Shown piece after piece: positions 18,529 to 28,118 of a stretch of DNA of 64,000 bases. Under the pieces are notes generated by a model that worked only from the letters and a program-made list of their open reading frames with translations, searched no databases and was not told where the DNA came from. Every line of letters begins with the position of its first letter. The first letter of the stretch is position 1. This stretch comes from Cellulophaga sp. L1A9 (GTDB lineage Bacteria > Bacteroidota > Bacteroidia > Flavobacteriales > Flavobacteriaceae). The DNA is taken from assembly GCF_009797025.1 (NCBI RefSeq), contig NZ_CP047027.1, forward strand, positions 4,278,001 to 4,342,000, in the 5' to 3' direction. Made by a program: the position numbers and the translations under genes.

Positions 18529-20046
18529 TTATATAATATTCAACATTTTTTCTGTGGCTTTAATTGCTGATACGGTTTGATCCGAATCTAAGCCACGTGT
18601 AATATATTCTTTTCCTTGGTTGTCCCAAGTTATGATTGTTTCACACAAGGCATCAGAATTACTCCCAGGAGGAATACGCACTGCATAATCAATCAATTTA
18701 GGCAATTCTATTTTCTTTGTTTTATAGACACTTTTTAAAGCATTCATAAAAGCATCAAACTGACCATCGCCTTGTGCATGTTCTTCATATAATTCTCCTT
18801 CAATCTCTACAGATACCGCTGCAGAGGGCTGTAAACCTTTTGCATGAGACAATAAATAAGAGGTTATTTTGGCTTTACTCTGGTAACCTTCGCTATCTAA
18901 GACATCAGAAATAATATAGGGTAAATCATCTTTTGTAACCCGTTCTTTCTTATCTCCTAATTCTATAATACGTTGGGTAACTTTCTTTAATTCATCATTG
19001 TTTAAGGTAAGTCCTAATTCCTGTAAATTCTTTTGGATATTGGCTTTACCAGATGTTTTTCCTAATGCATATTGACGCTTACGGCCAAAACGCTCCGGCA
19101 ATAAATCATTAAAGTAAAGATTGTTTTTGCTGTCCCCATCCGCATGTATGCCAGCCGTTTGTGTAAACACATTAGCGCCAACAATAGGCTTATTTGCTGG
19201 GATAGCAAAACCTGTAAAAGCAGAAACTAGTTTACTTACTTTGTACAAGGAAGATTCTTTTACACCAGTTTCAATCTCTGGCATAAAATCATTAATAACG
19301 GCCACCACACTTGCAAGAGGCGCATTACCGGCACGTTCTCCCATTCCGTTTACAGTCAAATGCAAGCCATGACATCCTGCTCTAAGTGCTTCCATAACAT
19401 TAGCAACACTTAAATCGTAATCATTATGACCATGAAAATCAAAATGTAATTCGGGGTATTTATCAACAATAGATTTTACAAAATCAAAAGTTTCGTTATG
19501 CGTTAATACACCTAAAGTATCTGGTAATAAAATACGCTTCACAGGTTGTGTAGCTAAGAAGTCTAAAAACTGAAATACATAGTCTTTAGAGTTACGCATT
19601 CCATTACTCCAGTCTTCAAGATATACATTAGTTTCAATGCCATTTTGGGCAGCTAAAGCGATTACCGAAGCAATTTCTTCAAAATGTTCAGTAGGCGTTT
19701 TTTTAAGCTGATGCGTTAAATGATTCAAAGATCCTTTAGTCAAAAGGTTTTGAACCTTTGCTCCAGCTTCAAGCATCCAATTTATTGAAACACCTTTATC
19801 TACAAATGAAAGGACTTCAATTTTATCAATAAATTTATTGTCTTTTGCCCAACTTGTAATTTGTTTTACAGCGAGCAATTCTCCATCAGAAACACGAGCA
19901 GAAGCCACTTCTATGCGGTCTACCTTAAGCTCTTCTAACAGTAATTTTGCAAGGCTTAGTTTTTCTAAAACCGAAAACGACACTCCCGAGGTTTGTTCAC
20001 CATCACGGAGTGTAGTATCCATTATTTCAATCTTTCTTTTTTTCAT
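18529..20046 (-). CDS. leuA: 2-isopropylmalate synthase family
   Basis: 505 aa. An HMGL-like TIM barrel at about 8-290 (MDTTLRDGEQTSGV with the metal/base motif near 9-16; HFDFHGHNDYDLSVANV with metal-binding His residues), then a linker and a C-terminal LeuA regulatory domain from about 390. It condenses a 2-oxoacid with acetyl-CoA; inside a complete leu operon the expected reaction is 2-oxoisovalerate to 2-isopropylmalate, subject to leucine feedback. A citramalate synthase, which has the same architecture, remains possible. The ATG at 20046 follows leuD by 54 bp. Confidence 0.93.
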   Translation of the reverse strand: MKKRKIEIMDTTLRDGEQTSGVSFSVLEKLSLAKLLLEELKVDRIEVASARVSDGELLAVKQITSWAKDNKFIDKIEVLSFVDKGVSINWMLEAGAKVQNLLTKGSLNHLTHQLKKTPTEHFEEIASVIALAAQNGIETNVYLEDWSNGMRNSKDYVFQFLDFLATQPVKRILLPDTLGVLTHNETFDFVKSIVDKYPELHFDFHGHNDYDLSVANVMEALRAGCHGLHLTVNGMGERAGNAPLASVVAVINDFMPEIETGVKESSLYKVSKLVSAFTGFAIPANKPIVGANVFTQTAGIHADGDSKNNLYFNDLLPERFGRKRQYALGKTSGKANIQKNLQELGLTLNNDELKKVTQRIIELGDKKERVTKDDLPYIISDVLDSEGYQSKAKITSYLLSHAKGLQPSAAVSVEIEGELYEEHAQGDGQFDAFMNALKSVYKTKKIELPKLIDYAVRIPPGSNSDALCETIITWDNQGKEYITRGLDSDQTVSAIKATEKMLNII

Positions 20047-20100
20047 TCTCGAGTATACGCTTGTGCGAATCTTTTTACTTCACTAAAGAAATATAGGTTC

Positions 20101-20697
20101 CTATAAAGGAGTATGTTTTGCAAATTCTATGATATCTTCCTTAACATTCATCAAGTAGTCAATATCATCAAACCCGTTTAACATATTATCTTTTTTATAT
20201 CCATTGATATCAAAAGATTCTTTCTCACCTGTAGACAAAAGGGTAACTGTCTGTTCTTGTAAGTTTACCTCAATTTGAGTGTTTGGATCTTTCTCTATTT
20301 CAGAAAATAATTTGTTAGAAAAATCAGCACTTACTTGTACAGGTAACACCCCAATATTTAAGCAGTTTCCTTTAAAAATATCAGCAAAGAAGCTAGAAAT
20401 TACACAACGAAAGCCATAATCGTAAACAGCCCATGCTGCGTGCTCTCTTGAAGAACCGGAACCGAAGTTACGACCGCCAAGTAATATTTTTCCGGAATAG
20501 GTGCTGTCATTTAGCACAAAATCTTCTTTAGGAGAATCGTCATTATTGTAACGCCAATCTCTGAAAAGATTATCACCGAATCCTTTACGCTCCGTTGCTT
20601 TTAAGAAACGAGCCGGTATTATTTGATCTGTATCTACGTTCTCTATCGCTAAAGGAACCGCAGTACTTGTTAATATTTCGAATTTATCGTATGCCAT
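20101..20697 (-). CDS. leuD: 3-isopropylmalate dehydratase small subunit
   Basis: 198-aa swivel-domain subunit of isopropylmalate isomerase, which partners LeuC. Motifs: VDTDQIIPARFLK at about 21-33 and GGRNFGSGSSREHAAWAVYDYG near 74-95 (the substrate-binding loop). Second gene of the leu operon, 81 bp after leuC; this spacer contains short repeated ACTAACAACC-like tracts but no clear hairpin. Confidence 0.98.
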   Translation of the reverse strand: MAYDKFEILTSTAVPLAIENVDTDQIIPARFLKATERKGFGDNLFRDWRYNNDDSPKEDFVLNDSTYSGKILLGGRNFGSGSSREHAAWAVYDYGFRCVISSFFADIFKGNCLNIGVLPVQVSADFSNKLFSEIEKDPNTQIEVNLQEQTVTLLSTGEKESFDINGYKKDNMLNGFDDIDYLMNVKEDIIEFAKHTPL

Positions 20698-20778
20698 TTT
20701 GTATTATTTTGTTGTTCGTTGATGGTTTATGGTTGATGGTACTATTATTTTTTACTTAAAAAAACTAACAACCAACAA

Positions 20779-22194
20779 CTAAGAACTAGCAACTAATTTT
20801 TCCATTAATTCACGTGGATCTGTAACTTTTCCAGTAACTGCAGCAGCTGCAGCAACAAGTGGAGAAGCTAACAATGTTCTAGACCCTGGACCTTGACGCC
20901 CTTCAAAGTTTCTGTTTGAAGTACTTACCGCTAATTTTCCTGCGGGTACTTTATCATCATTCATAGCCAAACAAGCAGAACAACCTGGTTCTCTAAGTTC
21001 AAAACCTGCTTCGTGAATAATATCCAACAAACCTTCTGCTTTAATAGCCGCTTCTACTTGGTGTGAGCCAGGTACCAACCAAGCGGTAACATTAGCTGCT
21101 TTCTTACGACCTTTAATTATTGAGGTGAATGCTCTAAAATCTTCTATACGTCCGTTTGTACAACTACCAATAAATACGAAATCAATTGGTTTCCCTATCA
21201 TACTATCGCCTTCACTAAAAGCCATATATCCTAAAGATTTCTTGTAGGTGCTTACGCCTCCTTCAACTTGTTCTGCCTTAGGAATACTTTTAGATATACC
21301 CATACCCATACCTGGATTGGTACCATAGGTAATCATTGGTTCAATATCCGAAGCATCAAAACTAAATTCCTTATCAAATTCGGCATCTGCATCTGTATGT
21401 AAGGTCTCCCAATAGGTCATTGCTTTATCCCAAGCAGCACCTGTTGGTGTAAACTCACGTCCTTTAATATATTCAAATGTTTTTTCATCTGGAGCAATCA
21501 TACCTCCACGAGCACCCATTTCTATACTCAAATTACACACGGTCATACGACCTTCCATGCTCATATCTTCAAAAGCATCACCTGCATATTCTATAAAATA
21601 GCCTGTAGCTCCAGAAGTTGTTAATTTAGAAATAACAAATAAGGCAACATCCTTAGGCGTTACTCCAAAATTAAGTTTCCCTTTTACATTAATTCGCATT
21701 TTCTTAGGTTTTGGCTGCATAATACATTGTGTAGCCAATACCATTTCTACTTCAGAAGTACCAATACCAAAAGCAATAGCACCAAAAGCACCATGCGTAG
21801 AGGTATGGGAATCTCCACATACGATAGTTGCTCCTGGTTGTGTAATACCGTACTCAGGGCCTACAACGTGAACAATACCATTTTTTTTATGTCCAAGTCC
21901 CCAGTGAGAGATGCCATATTCTTTAGCATTCTCTTCTAGAGCTCTTAATTGATTTGCCGATAGCGGATCTGCTACAGGTAAATGTTGATTGATTGTTGGT
22001 GTGTTATGATCTGCCGTTGCAAAAGTACGCTCTGGATGAAGTACACGAATACCTCTATTTTTAAGTCCTAAAAATGCCACAGGACTAGTCACTTCATGCA
22101 CTAAATGGCGATCTATAAACAATACATCTGGTCCGTCTTCTACATGTTTAACTACATGCGAATCCCATACTTTGTCAAATAATGTCTTTTTCAT
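20779..22194 (-). CDS. leuC: 3-isopropylmalate dehydratase large subunit
   Basis: 471-aa aconitase-superfamily subunit that carries the [4Fe-4S] cluster and isomerises 2- to 3-isopropylmalate with LeuD. Cluster ligands are visible as the Cys in IGSCTNGR and the pair in [33 protein letters not shown] and [14 protein letters not shown] are also conserved. First gene of the leu operon. No obvious leucine-rich leader peptide was found in the 375 bp upstream. Confidence 0.98.
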   Translation of the reverse strand: MKKTLFDKVWDSHVVKHVEDGPDVLFIDRHLVHEVTSPVAFLGLKNRGIRVLHPERTFATADHNTPTINQHLPVADPLSANQLRALEENAKEYGISHWGLGHKKNGIVHVVGPEYGITQPGATIVCGDSHTSTHGAFGAIAFGIGTSEVEMVLATQCIMQPKPKKMRINVKGKLNFGVTPKDVALFVISKLTTSGATGYFIEYAGDAFEDMSMEGRMTVCNLSIEMGARGGMIAPDEKTFEYIKGREFTPTGAAWDKAMTYWETLHTDADAEFDKEFSFDASDIEPMITYGTNPGMGMGISKSIPKAEQVEGGVSTYKKSLGYMAFSEGDSMIGKPIDFVFIGSCTNGRIEDFRAFTSIIKGRKKAANVTAWLVPGSHQVEAAIKAEGLLDIIHEAGFELREPGCSACLAMNDDKVPAGKLAVSTSNRNFEGRQGPGSRTLLASPLVAAAAAVTGKVTDPRELMEKLVASS

Positions 22195-22569
22195 TTCTTA
22201 AATAAACTTTGAATTTTTTTGCTCCTAAAAAGAGCAATTACAAATTTAAAAAAGTATACCATCTATACCTACCACTTGTTAGAAGAATTACGATGTTCAA
22301 CAGAAATTTACTTCAAATTATTGCCCCTTAAAAAATAGAATTTAAACCTTAGCAGGGATTTGTAAATGGCTTTATTGCGCAATAAAAACCATTTAGACTT
22401 TTTACGATAACATTCAACGAGTATATTTTTTATACTCTGAACCTTTAGCTACTTTAGCCGTCCCAGATTGTAGGAAATAGGTAACAAAAGGCATGATTCT
22501 TGTAAACTAAACAATTACAGAAAGTCCTTTTAAGGGTCCACTTATATTTTTACATTAATTATTAAAGTT
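22195..22569. promoter_or_regulatory. Divergent intergenic region, leuC / DUF4138 gene
   Basis: 375 bp without a gene. It holds a candidate leuC -7 box on the - strand (TAAATTTG, 22241-22248), a short hairpin in the leuC leader (TTGCTC/GAGCAA, about 22219-22238), a compound hairpin at 22364-22394 (AAATGG ... CCATTT enclosing TATTGCGCAATA) and a 7-bp perfect hairpin at 22419-22437 (GAGTATA/TATACTC). The flanking genes diverge, so these are not simple terminators. Their function is unknown. Confidence 0.4.
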
Positions 22570-23625
22570 ATGAATGCTAAACATTTGAAGTACATTTTTT
22601 TCCTATTACTTCTTGCCTCCCAAATTGGATATTCTCAACATGGAGGGCCTATTTCAATAGCTTTGAATGAGTCTAATATTATTACACTCATATTCCCAGG
22701 ACAAATTTTAAAGGTCGTAGAACCCTCTGCTGATTTTATGTTCAGTTATGAGCAACAAAGTAGCATGGGCGTTTTAAAGGCTAAAAAAACGAAACAACTT
22801 AGTAATTTAACGGTTACCACCAATGATGGGTATGTCTATTCTTTTGTTTTAGCCCCCTCTAAAGATGTTGCTAATTTTGTATATGTAATGACCATATCTG
22901 ATGCTGTTGGAAGAATTAATGTTTCTAAAAGTGCAGGAGTAAAACCGCTGCCTTCTGTAGAAGTAGCAGATCCAGAAACACCTGCGATCAATACTACTGA
23001 AAATACTACGTCTACAATTTCAGAACCATCACCAATTATAAAACCTGCACTTGCAACTAATAATTCAGGTGCTGTACTGCCTAGTAGTAATCAATTAGTA
23101 ACGGTTAATACCCCTATAGATGTAGTAGAAAATACAAAACCAGAGGATAGTACTCATTTTCCTGTTGATGCATCAAATACCCCAACTCATGATGTTGATT
23201 TATATGGTTCTAAGCCAAACACCTATTACAGTATTTTTTGCGATAATATCCATATTGAAAAACCTACGATAAAGAACGTCTCTCGAAAAGTGGGGGTAAT
23301 TGAATTAAAATTAAATGATATTACCTTAGATAAAAACGAAATGTACTTTAGTTTGCAAATCATAAATGGTTCTGCAAAAGCCTATACTATAAAAGACCTG
23401 AAATTTTTCATAAAAGGTAAAAGTGGCCATAAGGAGTTTAATATTAAACCTTTATATGTACATAATTTTAGAAATGATTTAGGTGAAAATTCTGAAGTAA
23501 ATGCGGTCTACGTTCTAAAAAACATACGATTAAGTGACAAGCAGCAGTTGTACATTGTATTAGAAGGTTTAGATCATGAACGTTTTATCATGTTAACTTT
23601 ACCAAATGAAGTTGTCAATCGGTAA
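22570..23625 (+). CDS. TraN/DUF4138-like exported protein, orphan
   Basis: 351 aa. Signal peptide at 1-22 (LLLLASQIGYSQ). Residues about 30-115 (ITLIFPGQILKVVEPSADFMF...LTVTTNDGYVYSFVL) and 240-345 (GVIELKLNDITLDKNEMYFSLQIINGSAKAYTIKDLKFFIKG) resemble the two conserved parts of TraN (DUF4138), an envelope protein of Bacteroides conjugative transposons. A low-complexity Thr/Ser/Pro-rich linker (about 130-210) joins them. No other tra genes are nearby, so it is probably a domesticated or remnant component. It marks the left edge of the duplication-rich island. The family call is from pattern memory and not from a search. Confidence 0.7.
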   Translation: MNAKHLKYIFFLLLLASQIGYSQHGGPISIALNESNIITLIFPGQILKVVEPSADFMFSYEQQSSMGVLKAKKTKQLSNLTVTTNDGYVYSFVLAPSKDVANFVYVMTISDAVGRINVSKSAGVKPLPSVEVADPETPAINTTENTTSTISEPSPIIKPALATNNSGAVLPSSNQLVTVNTPIDVVENTKPEDSTHFPVDASNTPTHDVDLYGSKPNTYYSIFCDNIHIEKPTIKNVSRKVGVIELKLNDITLDKNEMYFSLQIINGSAKAYTIKDLKFFIKGKSGHKEFNIKPLYVHNFRNDLGENSEVNAVYVLKNIRLSDKQQLYIVLEGLDHERFIMLTLPNEVVNR

Positions 23626-23667
23626 TATAAATGGTTTGTGGTTTTTTAAGAAAAAATGATTGAACTG

Positions 23668-23820
23668 CTACCAACTACCGCTAGCGCCACCACCTCCTGA
23701 TCTTCCTCCTTTGCCAGAAAAACGACTAGAGGAGTTATTGGAGTTTCCACTGTTTGTTGAATCATTACTATAACTTCGACCTGATGAACTGTATTGGTAA
23801 GAATCATTGTCAGTAGTTGA
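23668..23820 (-). pseudogene. 3' fragment of a TPM-domain gene
   Basis: 153 bp encoding the last 50 codons (Ser-rich tail ending GGRSGGGGASGSW and a stop) of the protein at 37488-38654. The match to 37488-37640 has only three base differences and stops abruptly at 23820/37640. There is no start codon and no TPM domain. It is in the same orientation as the intact gene, so the pair forms direct repeats 13.8 kb apart. Confidence 0.92.
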
Positions 23821-23893
23821 TGGAATGTTTGTAATTATAACTATAAAACAGTATTCTGGCTAACCTAAAAATATTTAAAAATAACTAACAAAG

Positions 23894-24304
23894 ATGCCTT
23901 TTAAAATAATTTGTAAACTCTTGTTTCTTTTGTTGATTCTTAGTTCATGTGGAGTTACAAAGCATGTACAACGGTATGCTGTAGAGGGCTATATTGTTGA
24001 TGCTAATAATACTCCAATTAATAATGTAGTGGTTAAATTTTTGTTGGATGAAAATCAGCAAGGTATTATGCTATTAAGTGATAAAGATTCTACAATTACG
24101 AATGATGAGGGTTTTTATAAATTTAAAGAAATAAGTGCCACTAAAATTGGCTTTATGGGAGGGGATAAAACCAAAAGCTTACCTGTATCTTATACCTTTA
24201 TAGCAAGAAAAAAAGGCTTTGTAAATGATACGGTGAATTTACGTTCTAGAAACCCGTTAAACAATATTTTAATTATTGAAACAATACATTTAAAGCCTGA
24301 TTAG
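23894..24304 (+). CDS. Small lipoprotein, carboxypeptidase-regulatory-like domain
   Basis: 136 aa. Lipobox LSSC near residue 19. The rest looks like a single transthyretin-like/CarboxypepD_reg beta-sandwich: VEGYIVDANNTPINNVVVKFLLDENQQGI, then DEGFYKFKEI, then YTFIARKKGFVNDTVNL. Such domains are structural modules in Bacteroidota surface proteins. It is followed after 32 bp by a paralogue (24337-24741) with the same layout, so the pair is a diverged tandem duplication. Confidence 0.75.
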   Translation: MPFKIICKLLFLLLILSSCGVTKHVQRYAVEGYIVDANNTPINNVVVKFLLDENQQGIMLLSDKDSTITNDEGFYKFKEISATKIGFMGGDKTKSLPVSYTFIARKKGFVNDTVNLRSRNPLNNILIIETIHLKPD

Positions 24305-24336
24305 AATAATTGAATTACAAATTGATTAAAAATTTT

Positions 24337-24741
24337 ATGTCCAATAAAACCTTTTCTTTCATTTTAATAAATTTATTTGTTTTTAGTTCCTGTATCCTAT
24401 ATAAAGATATAAGAAGGCCTAAAATACAAGGTTCTGTTTTTAGTGAAAATGGAGCTTTAGAAGATGTTACACTTCAATTTATTATGAATGAGCAGAATCA
24501 GGGTATACTTAATCCTGCATATCTTAAAACTACTAAAACCGATGATAAAGGGTTTTTTCAGTTCGATAGAATTGTTGAAATAGACAGGGGTTTTATAGGT
24601 GCAGATCGAAATGGAAAGTTTTTAGCTGCTACTAGGTTTTTAATTTTAAAAGAAGGGTATATCACAGACACTGTTAATATAAAAGACTACCACGATGATT
24701 TGGAAATTGTGGTAGATACCATCTATTTAAGGTTGAAGTGA
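24337..24741 (+). CDS. Small lipoprotein, paralogue of the preceding gene
   Basis: 134 aa from the ATG at 24337 (MSNKTFSFILINLFVFSSC). A longer reading would need a TTG nine codons upstream, ahead of a good signal peptide. Lipobox FSSC. The sandwich domain matches its neighbour strand for strand: IQGSVFSENGALEDVTLQFIMNEQNQGI, DDKGFFQFDRI, TRFLILKEGYITDTVNI. No catalytic residues are seen; probably an accessory envelope protein. Confidence 0.72.
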   Translation: MSNKTFSFILINLFVFSSCILYKDIRRPKIQGSVFSENGALEDVTLQFIMNEQNQGILNPAYLKTTKTDDKGFFQFDRIVEIDRGFIGADRNGKFLAATRFLILKEGYITDTVNIKDYHDDLEIVVDTIYLRLK

Positions 24742-24812
24742 AATAACAAAAAAATCTAAACTAAGGGAGAAATTTAGCCAGGATGGTTGATGTAGATAAA
24801 AGAAACCTAGTA

Positions 24813-25799
24813 ATGAAAAAAATATTATTATTAAGCAGTTTACTATTTACCCTAATATGTTTAGGGCAGATTTCTGAAAAAGAAACGGAAGAAATTAAAA
24901 CTAAAGCAATAGATAACAGCGATATTTTAGAAAAAGATCCCTATTTAAAAAAGTTACAAAACTATACATACCAACCCGAATACCAAATAGAGGTAGAAAG
25001 TTATTACTCCTATGAAATTAAGGTAAACGATATGCCTATAACTGTTCAAAGTCCACCGTATACAAAAAGTATGTTATTCTTAGCCAATTCGTCTATTTTA
25101 CAAAGTGGGATTCAAACATTAACTTTTACTATTCACCCTCGTTATAACAAGGATGAAACTGAACAAAAAGAATTTTTAGAAAACCCTGAGCATATTGATT
25201 TTAAAATCAAAGTACAAAAAACTGCCTGGGTTAATGGTACCTTAAAAGAGCCAAAAATTGTATTAAGCTATAAATTATCAGACGAACAAATTAAAGATAT
25301 TACAACACAAAAAAGTTTTTATAAAGAATTTACTTTTAAAGCAAAAGTACCTTATAAACTGGAAGGATGGAGTACTAGCAAAGTGTTTGACCCTAAGGAT
25401 AGTATTGCATTAGAAAAAAAAGTATATGAAGAATACTATAAATATAGGCAGTTGATGTTAGACAGAAAGGGGGCTGATATTATAAGAACTTCTCAAAACC
25501 AAGGATTTGAACTTATGCAGAGCTTTTATTTTAAAAGAGACAAAGTAATGCAGAATAGAAAAGAATATTTAGAAGAATTTTCTGATGAAGATTTTACAAT
25601 GGCAGAAATAAAGGATTATAAACTTGTGTTTTATGGTAACAATCGAGTTTTAGGGTTAGTTTTTGATGATGAAATTGAAAAAGGGCAGTCCTGTTTAAAT
25701 AAAATTACTTTAGATGAAAATGATAATTTAAATCTGTCATATATAAAATACTTACTTCATCAGCCTCAGGGCAGTACAGAATTAGAACAAATACGTTGA
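24813..25799 (+). CDS. Type X paralogue, secreted, 328 aa
   Basis: Start chosen at the ATG at 24813 (MKKILLLSSLLF), ten codons after an upstream Met that precedes the signal peptide. Unlike the array behind it, this protein lacks a lipobox (CLGQ at the signal end) and is probably soluble. Shared X features: DPYLKKLQNYTYQPEYQIEVE, YEIKVNDMP, ILQSGIQTLTF, VPYKLEGWS then KYRQLM, FYGNNRVLGLVF, and LLHQPQGSTELEQIR at the end. It resembles the five-copy array along its whole length but with many substitutions, so it looks like an older sister of that array. Function unknown. Confidence 0.8.
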   Translation: MKKILLLSSLLFTLICLGQISEKETEEIKTKAIDNSDILEKDPYLKKLQNYTYQPEYQIEVESYYSYEIKVNDMPITVQSPPYTKSMLFLANSSILQSGIQTLTFTIHPRYNKDETEQKEFLENPEHIDFKIKVQKTAWVNGTLKEPKIVLSYKLSDEQIKDITTQKSFYKEFTFKAKVPYKLEGWSTSKVFDPKDSIALEKKVYEEYYKYRQLMLDRKGADIIRTSQNQGFELMQSFYFKRDKVMQNRKEYLEEFSDEDFTMAEIKDYKLVFYGNNRVLGLVFDDEIEKGQSCLNKITLDENDNLNLSYIKYLLHQPQGSTELEQIR

Positions 25800-25871
25800 T
25801 ATTTTCTTACCTTATATGCCACAAGTCATAGACGAGTGCTAGCGGGGAGCAAACTTCATAAATAATAATAG

Positions 25872-26000
25872 TACAAAAGAAAAACCGCAATTGAAACCAC
25901 AGAAGAAGAAACCACCGATGGAGATGCTGAGATTATTGTTCTAGAGCTTTATGAATGGGAATTAACCGACTGGCAAATGCCTATTTACAGATTTAAATAA
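25872..26000 (+). pseudogene. Remnant of a paralogue, upstream of the array
   Basis: A short open frame without a start ends at TAA 25998-26000, encoding ...IIVLELYEWELTDWQMPIYRFK. The segment LYEWELTDWQMPIY resembles the LWEWEMP...LPLF strand of the Y-type proteins. Just before it, about 25832-25849, lies a half copy of the dispersed hairpin repeat (ACGAGTGCTAGCGG). I read this as debris of an earlier gene. Confidence 0.4.
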
Positions 26001-26006
26001 ACACCT

Positions 26007-27005
26007 ATGAGAAAAAGTATTAGTGCATTACTACTTATTTTAAGTATTACAAGTTGTGCACAGCAAAACAAAAAAGAAACTGTAAAAGAAACCACTCCAA
26101 CCTCTATAGATTTAAAAGCAATTTTAGAAGATGACCCTTATATAGGTCAATTAAAAAAGTACGACTATGAACCGGAATACGTGCTACAAATAACTACGCT
26201 ATACGCTTATGAAATTAGGGTGAATGATATTCCTGTAGCAAGTAATTTTAGTACAATGGGGGGGACCATTTGGTATCCTATTAATAAGGCAATATTGCAA
26301 AGTGGCAAACAAACTTTATCTATTAGCATATATCCAAGATATACAGATAATAGAAATCAAAAGGATTATTTCGAAGACCCTGATAATTATGATTTTTGGT
26401 TAGATATAACACAGACAGCATGGATTGATGGAAGTAGAGAAGAGCCCAAAATGGTATTAGAATATGAGATGCCCAAGAAAGATGATAATGGAAAAGAGAT
26501 AGATTTTTCTAAATTAACATCGCGTCATGATGAATTAACTTTTACAGCAAAGGTTCCTTATACCCTCACTGGTTGGAGCGAAAGTAAAGTGTTTGATAAA
26601 AAAGATAGTGTAGCCATTGAGCAAAGAGTGGTAGCTTTCTACCAAAAGTATAGACAACTTATGGTAGATAAAGAAGCACTACAACTACAGGAAATGAAAT
26701 TAAATCAAGGCTATGAAACTTCTCAGTATTCCTATTTAGATAAAGATAAATTATTTAAAGATAGAGAGGAATATGTGAGAGATTTTCCTGAAGAATTATT
26801 TATTATGGCAAAATTAGAAAATTATGAATTGAAATTTTATGGGAATAACAGGGTACTAGGATTAATTTTCACTCAGGACCCCTATAAAGGATATTCGGCG
26901 ATGGCAAAAAAGTTTTTAGATGAAAACGATAATCCAAGAATATCTTTTTCCTTGTTATTATTACACCAACCTAAAGGCTCGGATAGTCTAGAAATAATAA
27001 GGTGA
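26007..27005 (+). CDS. Type X array lipoprotein, copy 1
   Basis: 332 aa. Lipobox SITSC, lipidated Cys17. Features by position: YEIRVNDIP 68-76, ILQSGKQTLSISIYP 96-110, ITQTAWIDGSREEP 134-147, VPYTLTGWS 183-191, FYQKYRQLM 211-219, ENYELKFYGNNRVLGL 271-286, LLHQPKGSD 318-326. The tail (PEELFIMAKL, FTQDPYKGYSAMAKKFLDENDNPRISF, 261-315) is unique among the five copies, while the middle (QEMKLNQGYETSQYSYLDKDKLF) matches copy 4. A run of seven G (26258-26264) encodes MGG at 84-86 and could slip. First member of the 1056-bp tandem array. Function unknown. Confidence 0.85.
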   Translation: MRKSISALLLILSITSCAQQNKKETVKETTPTSIDLKAILEDDPYIGQLKKYDYEPEYVLQITTLYAYEIRVNDIPVASNFSTMGGTIWYPINKAILQSGKQTLSISIYPRYTDNRNQKDYFEDPDNYDFWLDITQTAWIDGSREEPKMVLEYEMPKKDDNGKEIDFSKLTSRHDELTFTAKVPYTLTGWSESKVFDKKDSVAIEQRVVAFYQKYRQLMVDKEALQLQEMKLNQGYETSQYSYLDKDKLFKDREEYVRDFPEELFIMAKLENYELKFYGNNRVLGLIFTQDPYKGYSAMAKKFLDENDNPRISFSLLLLHQPKGSDSLEIIR

Positions 27006-27062
27006 GTTTTTATGCCATTTTTAATACATATTAATTGTGCCTACAGATTTAAATAAACACGT

Positions 27063-28061
27063 ATGAGAAAAAGTATTAGTGCAATGCTACTTATTTTAAG
27101 CATAACAAGTTGTGCACAGCAAAACAAAAAAGAAACTGTAAAAGAAACCACTCCAACTCCTATAGATTTAAAAGCAATTTTAGAAGATGACCCTTATATA
27201 GGTCAATTAAAAAAGTACGACTATGAACCGGAATACGTGCTACAAATAACTACGCTATACGCTTATGAAATTAGGGTTAACGATATTCCTGTAGCTACTA
27301 ATTTTAGTACAATGGGGGGTACTATTTGGTATCCTATTAATGAGGCAATATTGCAAAGTGGTAAACAAACTCTATCTATTACTATATATCCAAGATATAC
27401 AGATGATGAAACTCAAAAGAAATATTTTGAAGATCCTGATGATTATGATTTTTGGTTAGATATAACACAGACTGCCTGGATTGATGGAAGTAGAGAAGAG
27501 CCCAAAACGGTATTGGAATATGAAATGCCAAGGAAAGATGATCGTGGGAAAGAAATAGATTTTTCCAAATTAACATCGCGTCATGATGAATTAACTTTTA
27601 AAGCAAAGGTACCTTATACCCTCACCGGTTGGAGTGATAGTAAAGTGTTTGATAAAAAAGATAGTGTAGCCATTGAGAAAAGAGTGGTAGCCTTCTATCA
27701 AAAGTATAGACAACTTATGGTAGATAAAGAAGCATTACAACTACAAAAAATCAAATTAAAACAAGGCTATGAAACTTCTCAGTATTCCTATTTGGATAAA
27801 GAGAAATTATTTAAAGATAGAGAGGAATATGTAAGGGATTTTCCTAAAGAAGATTTTTTAATGGCTGATTTAGAAAATTATGAATTAAAATTTTATGGAA
27901 ATAACAGGGTATTGGGCTTGGTTTTTGCTAATGATCCTGATAAAGGCGAATCTATGATGGCAAAATATTATTTAGATAAAAATGGGGATGGTAGGGTATC
28001 ATATTATCCAATTTTACTACATCAACCTAAAGGTTCAGATAGTTTAGAAATAATAAGGTGA
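27063..28061 (+). CDS. Type X array lipoprotein, copy 2
   Basis: 332 aa, same signal peptide and lipobox as copy 1. Distinguishing blocks: DDETQKKYFEDPDDYDF (as in copy 5), MPRKDDRGKEIDFSKL, then SDSKVFDKKDSVAIEKR, LQKIKLKQ and the tail FANDPDKGESMMAKYYLDKNGDGRVSYYP. From VPYTLTGWSDSK to the stop the protein is identical to copy 3. The tail DKNGDG resembles a calcium-binding DxDxDG-like loop, but no partner loop is present, so I do not call it EF-hand. Function unknown. Confidence 0.85.
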   Translation: MRKSISAMLLILSITSCAQQNKKETVKETTPTPIDLKAILEDDPYIGQLKKYDYEPEYVLQITTLYAYEIRVNDIPVATNFSTMGGTIWYPINEAILQSGKQTLSITIYPRYTDDETQKKYFEDPDDYDFWLDITQTAWIDGSREEPKTVLEYEMPRKDDRGKEIDFSKLTSRHDELTFKAKVPYTLTGWSDSKVFDKKDSVAIEKRVVAFYQKYRQLMVDKEALQLQKIKLKQGYETSQYSYLDKEKLFKDREEYVRDFPKEDFLMADLENYELKFYGNNRVLGLVFANDPDKGESMMAKYYLDKNGDGRVSYYPILLHQPKGSDSLEIIR

Positions 28062-28118
28062 GTTTTTATGCCATTTTTAATACATATTAATTGTGCCTAC
28101 AGATTTAAATAAACACGT

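Noticed and set aside
22195..22569. Leucine attenuator or T-box upstream of leuC
   Set aside because: No leader peptide rich in Leu codons, no T-box motif, and no terminator/antiterminator pair in the leuC direction could be drawn.
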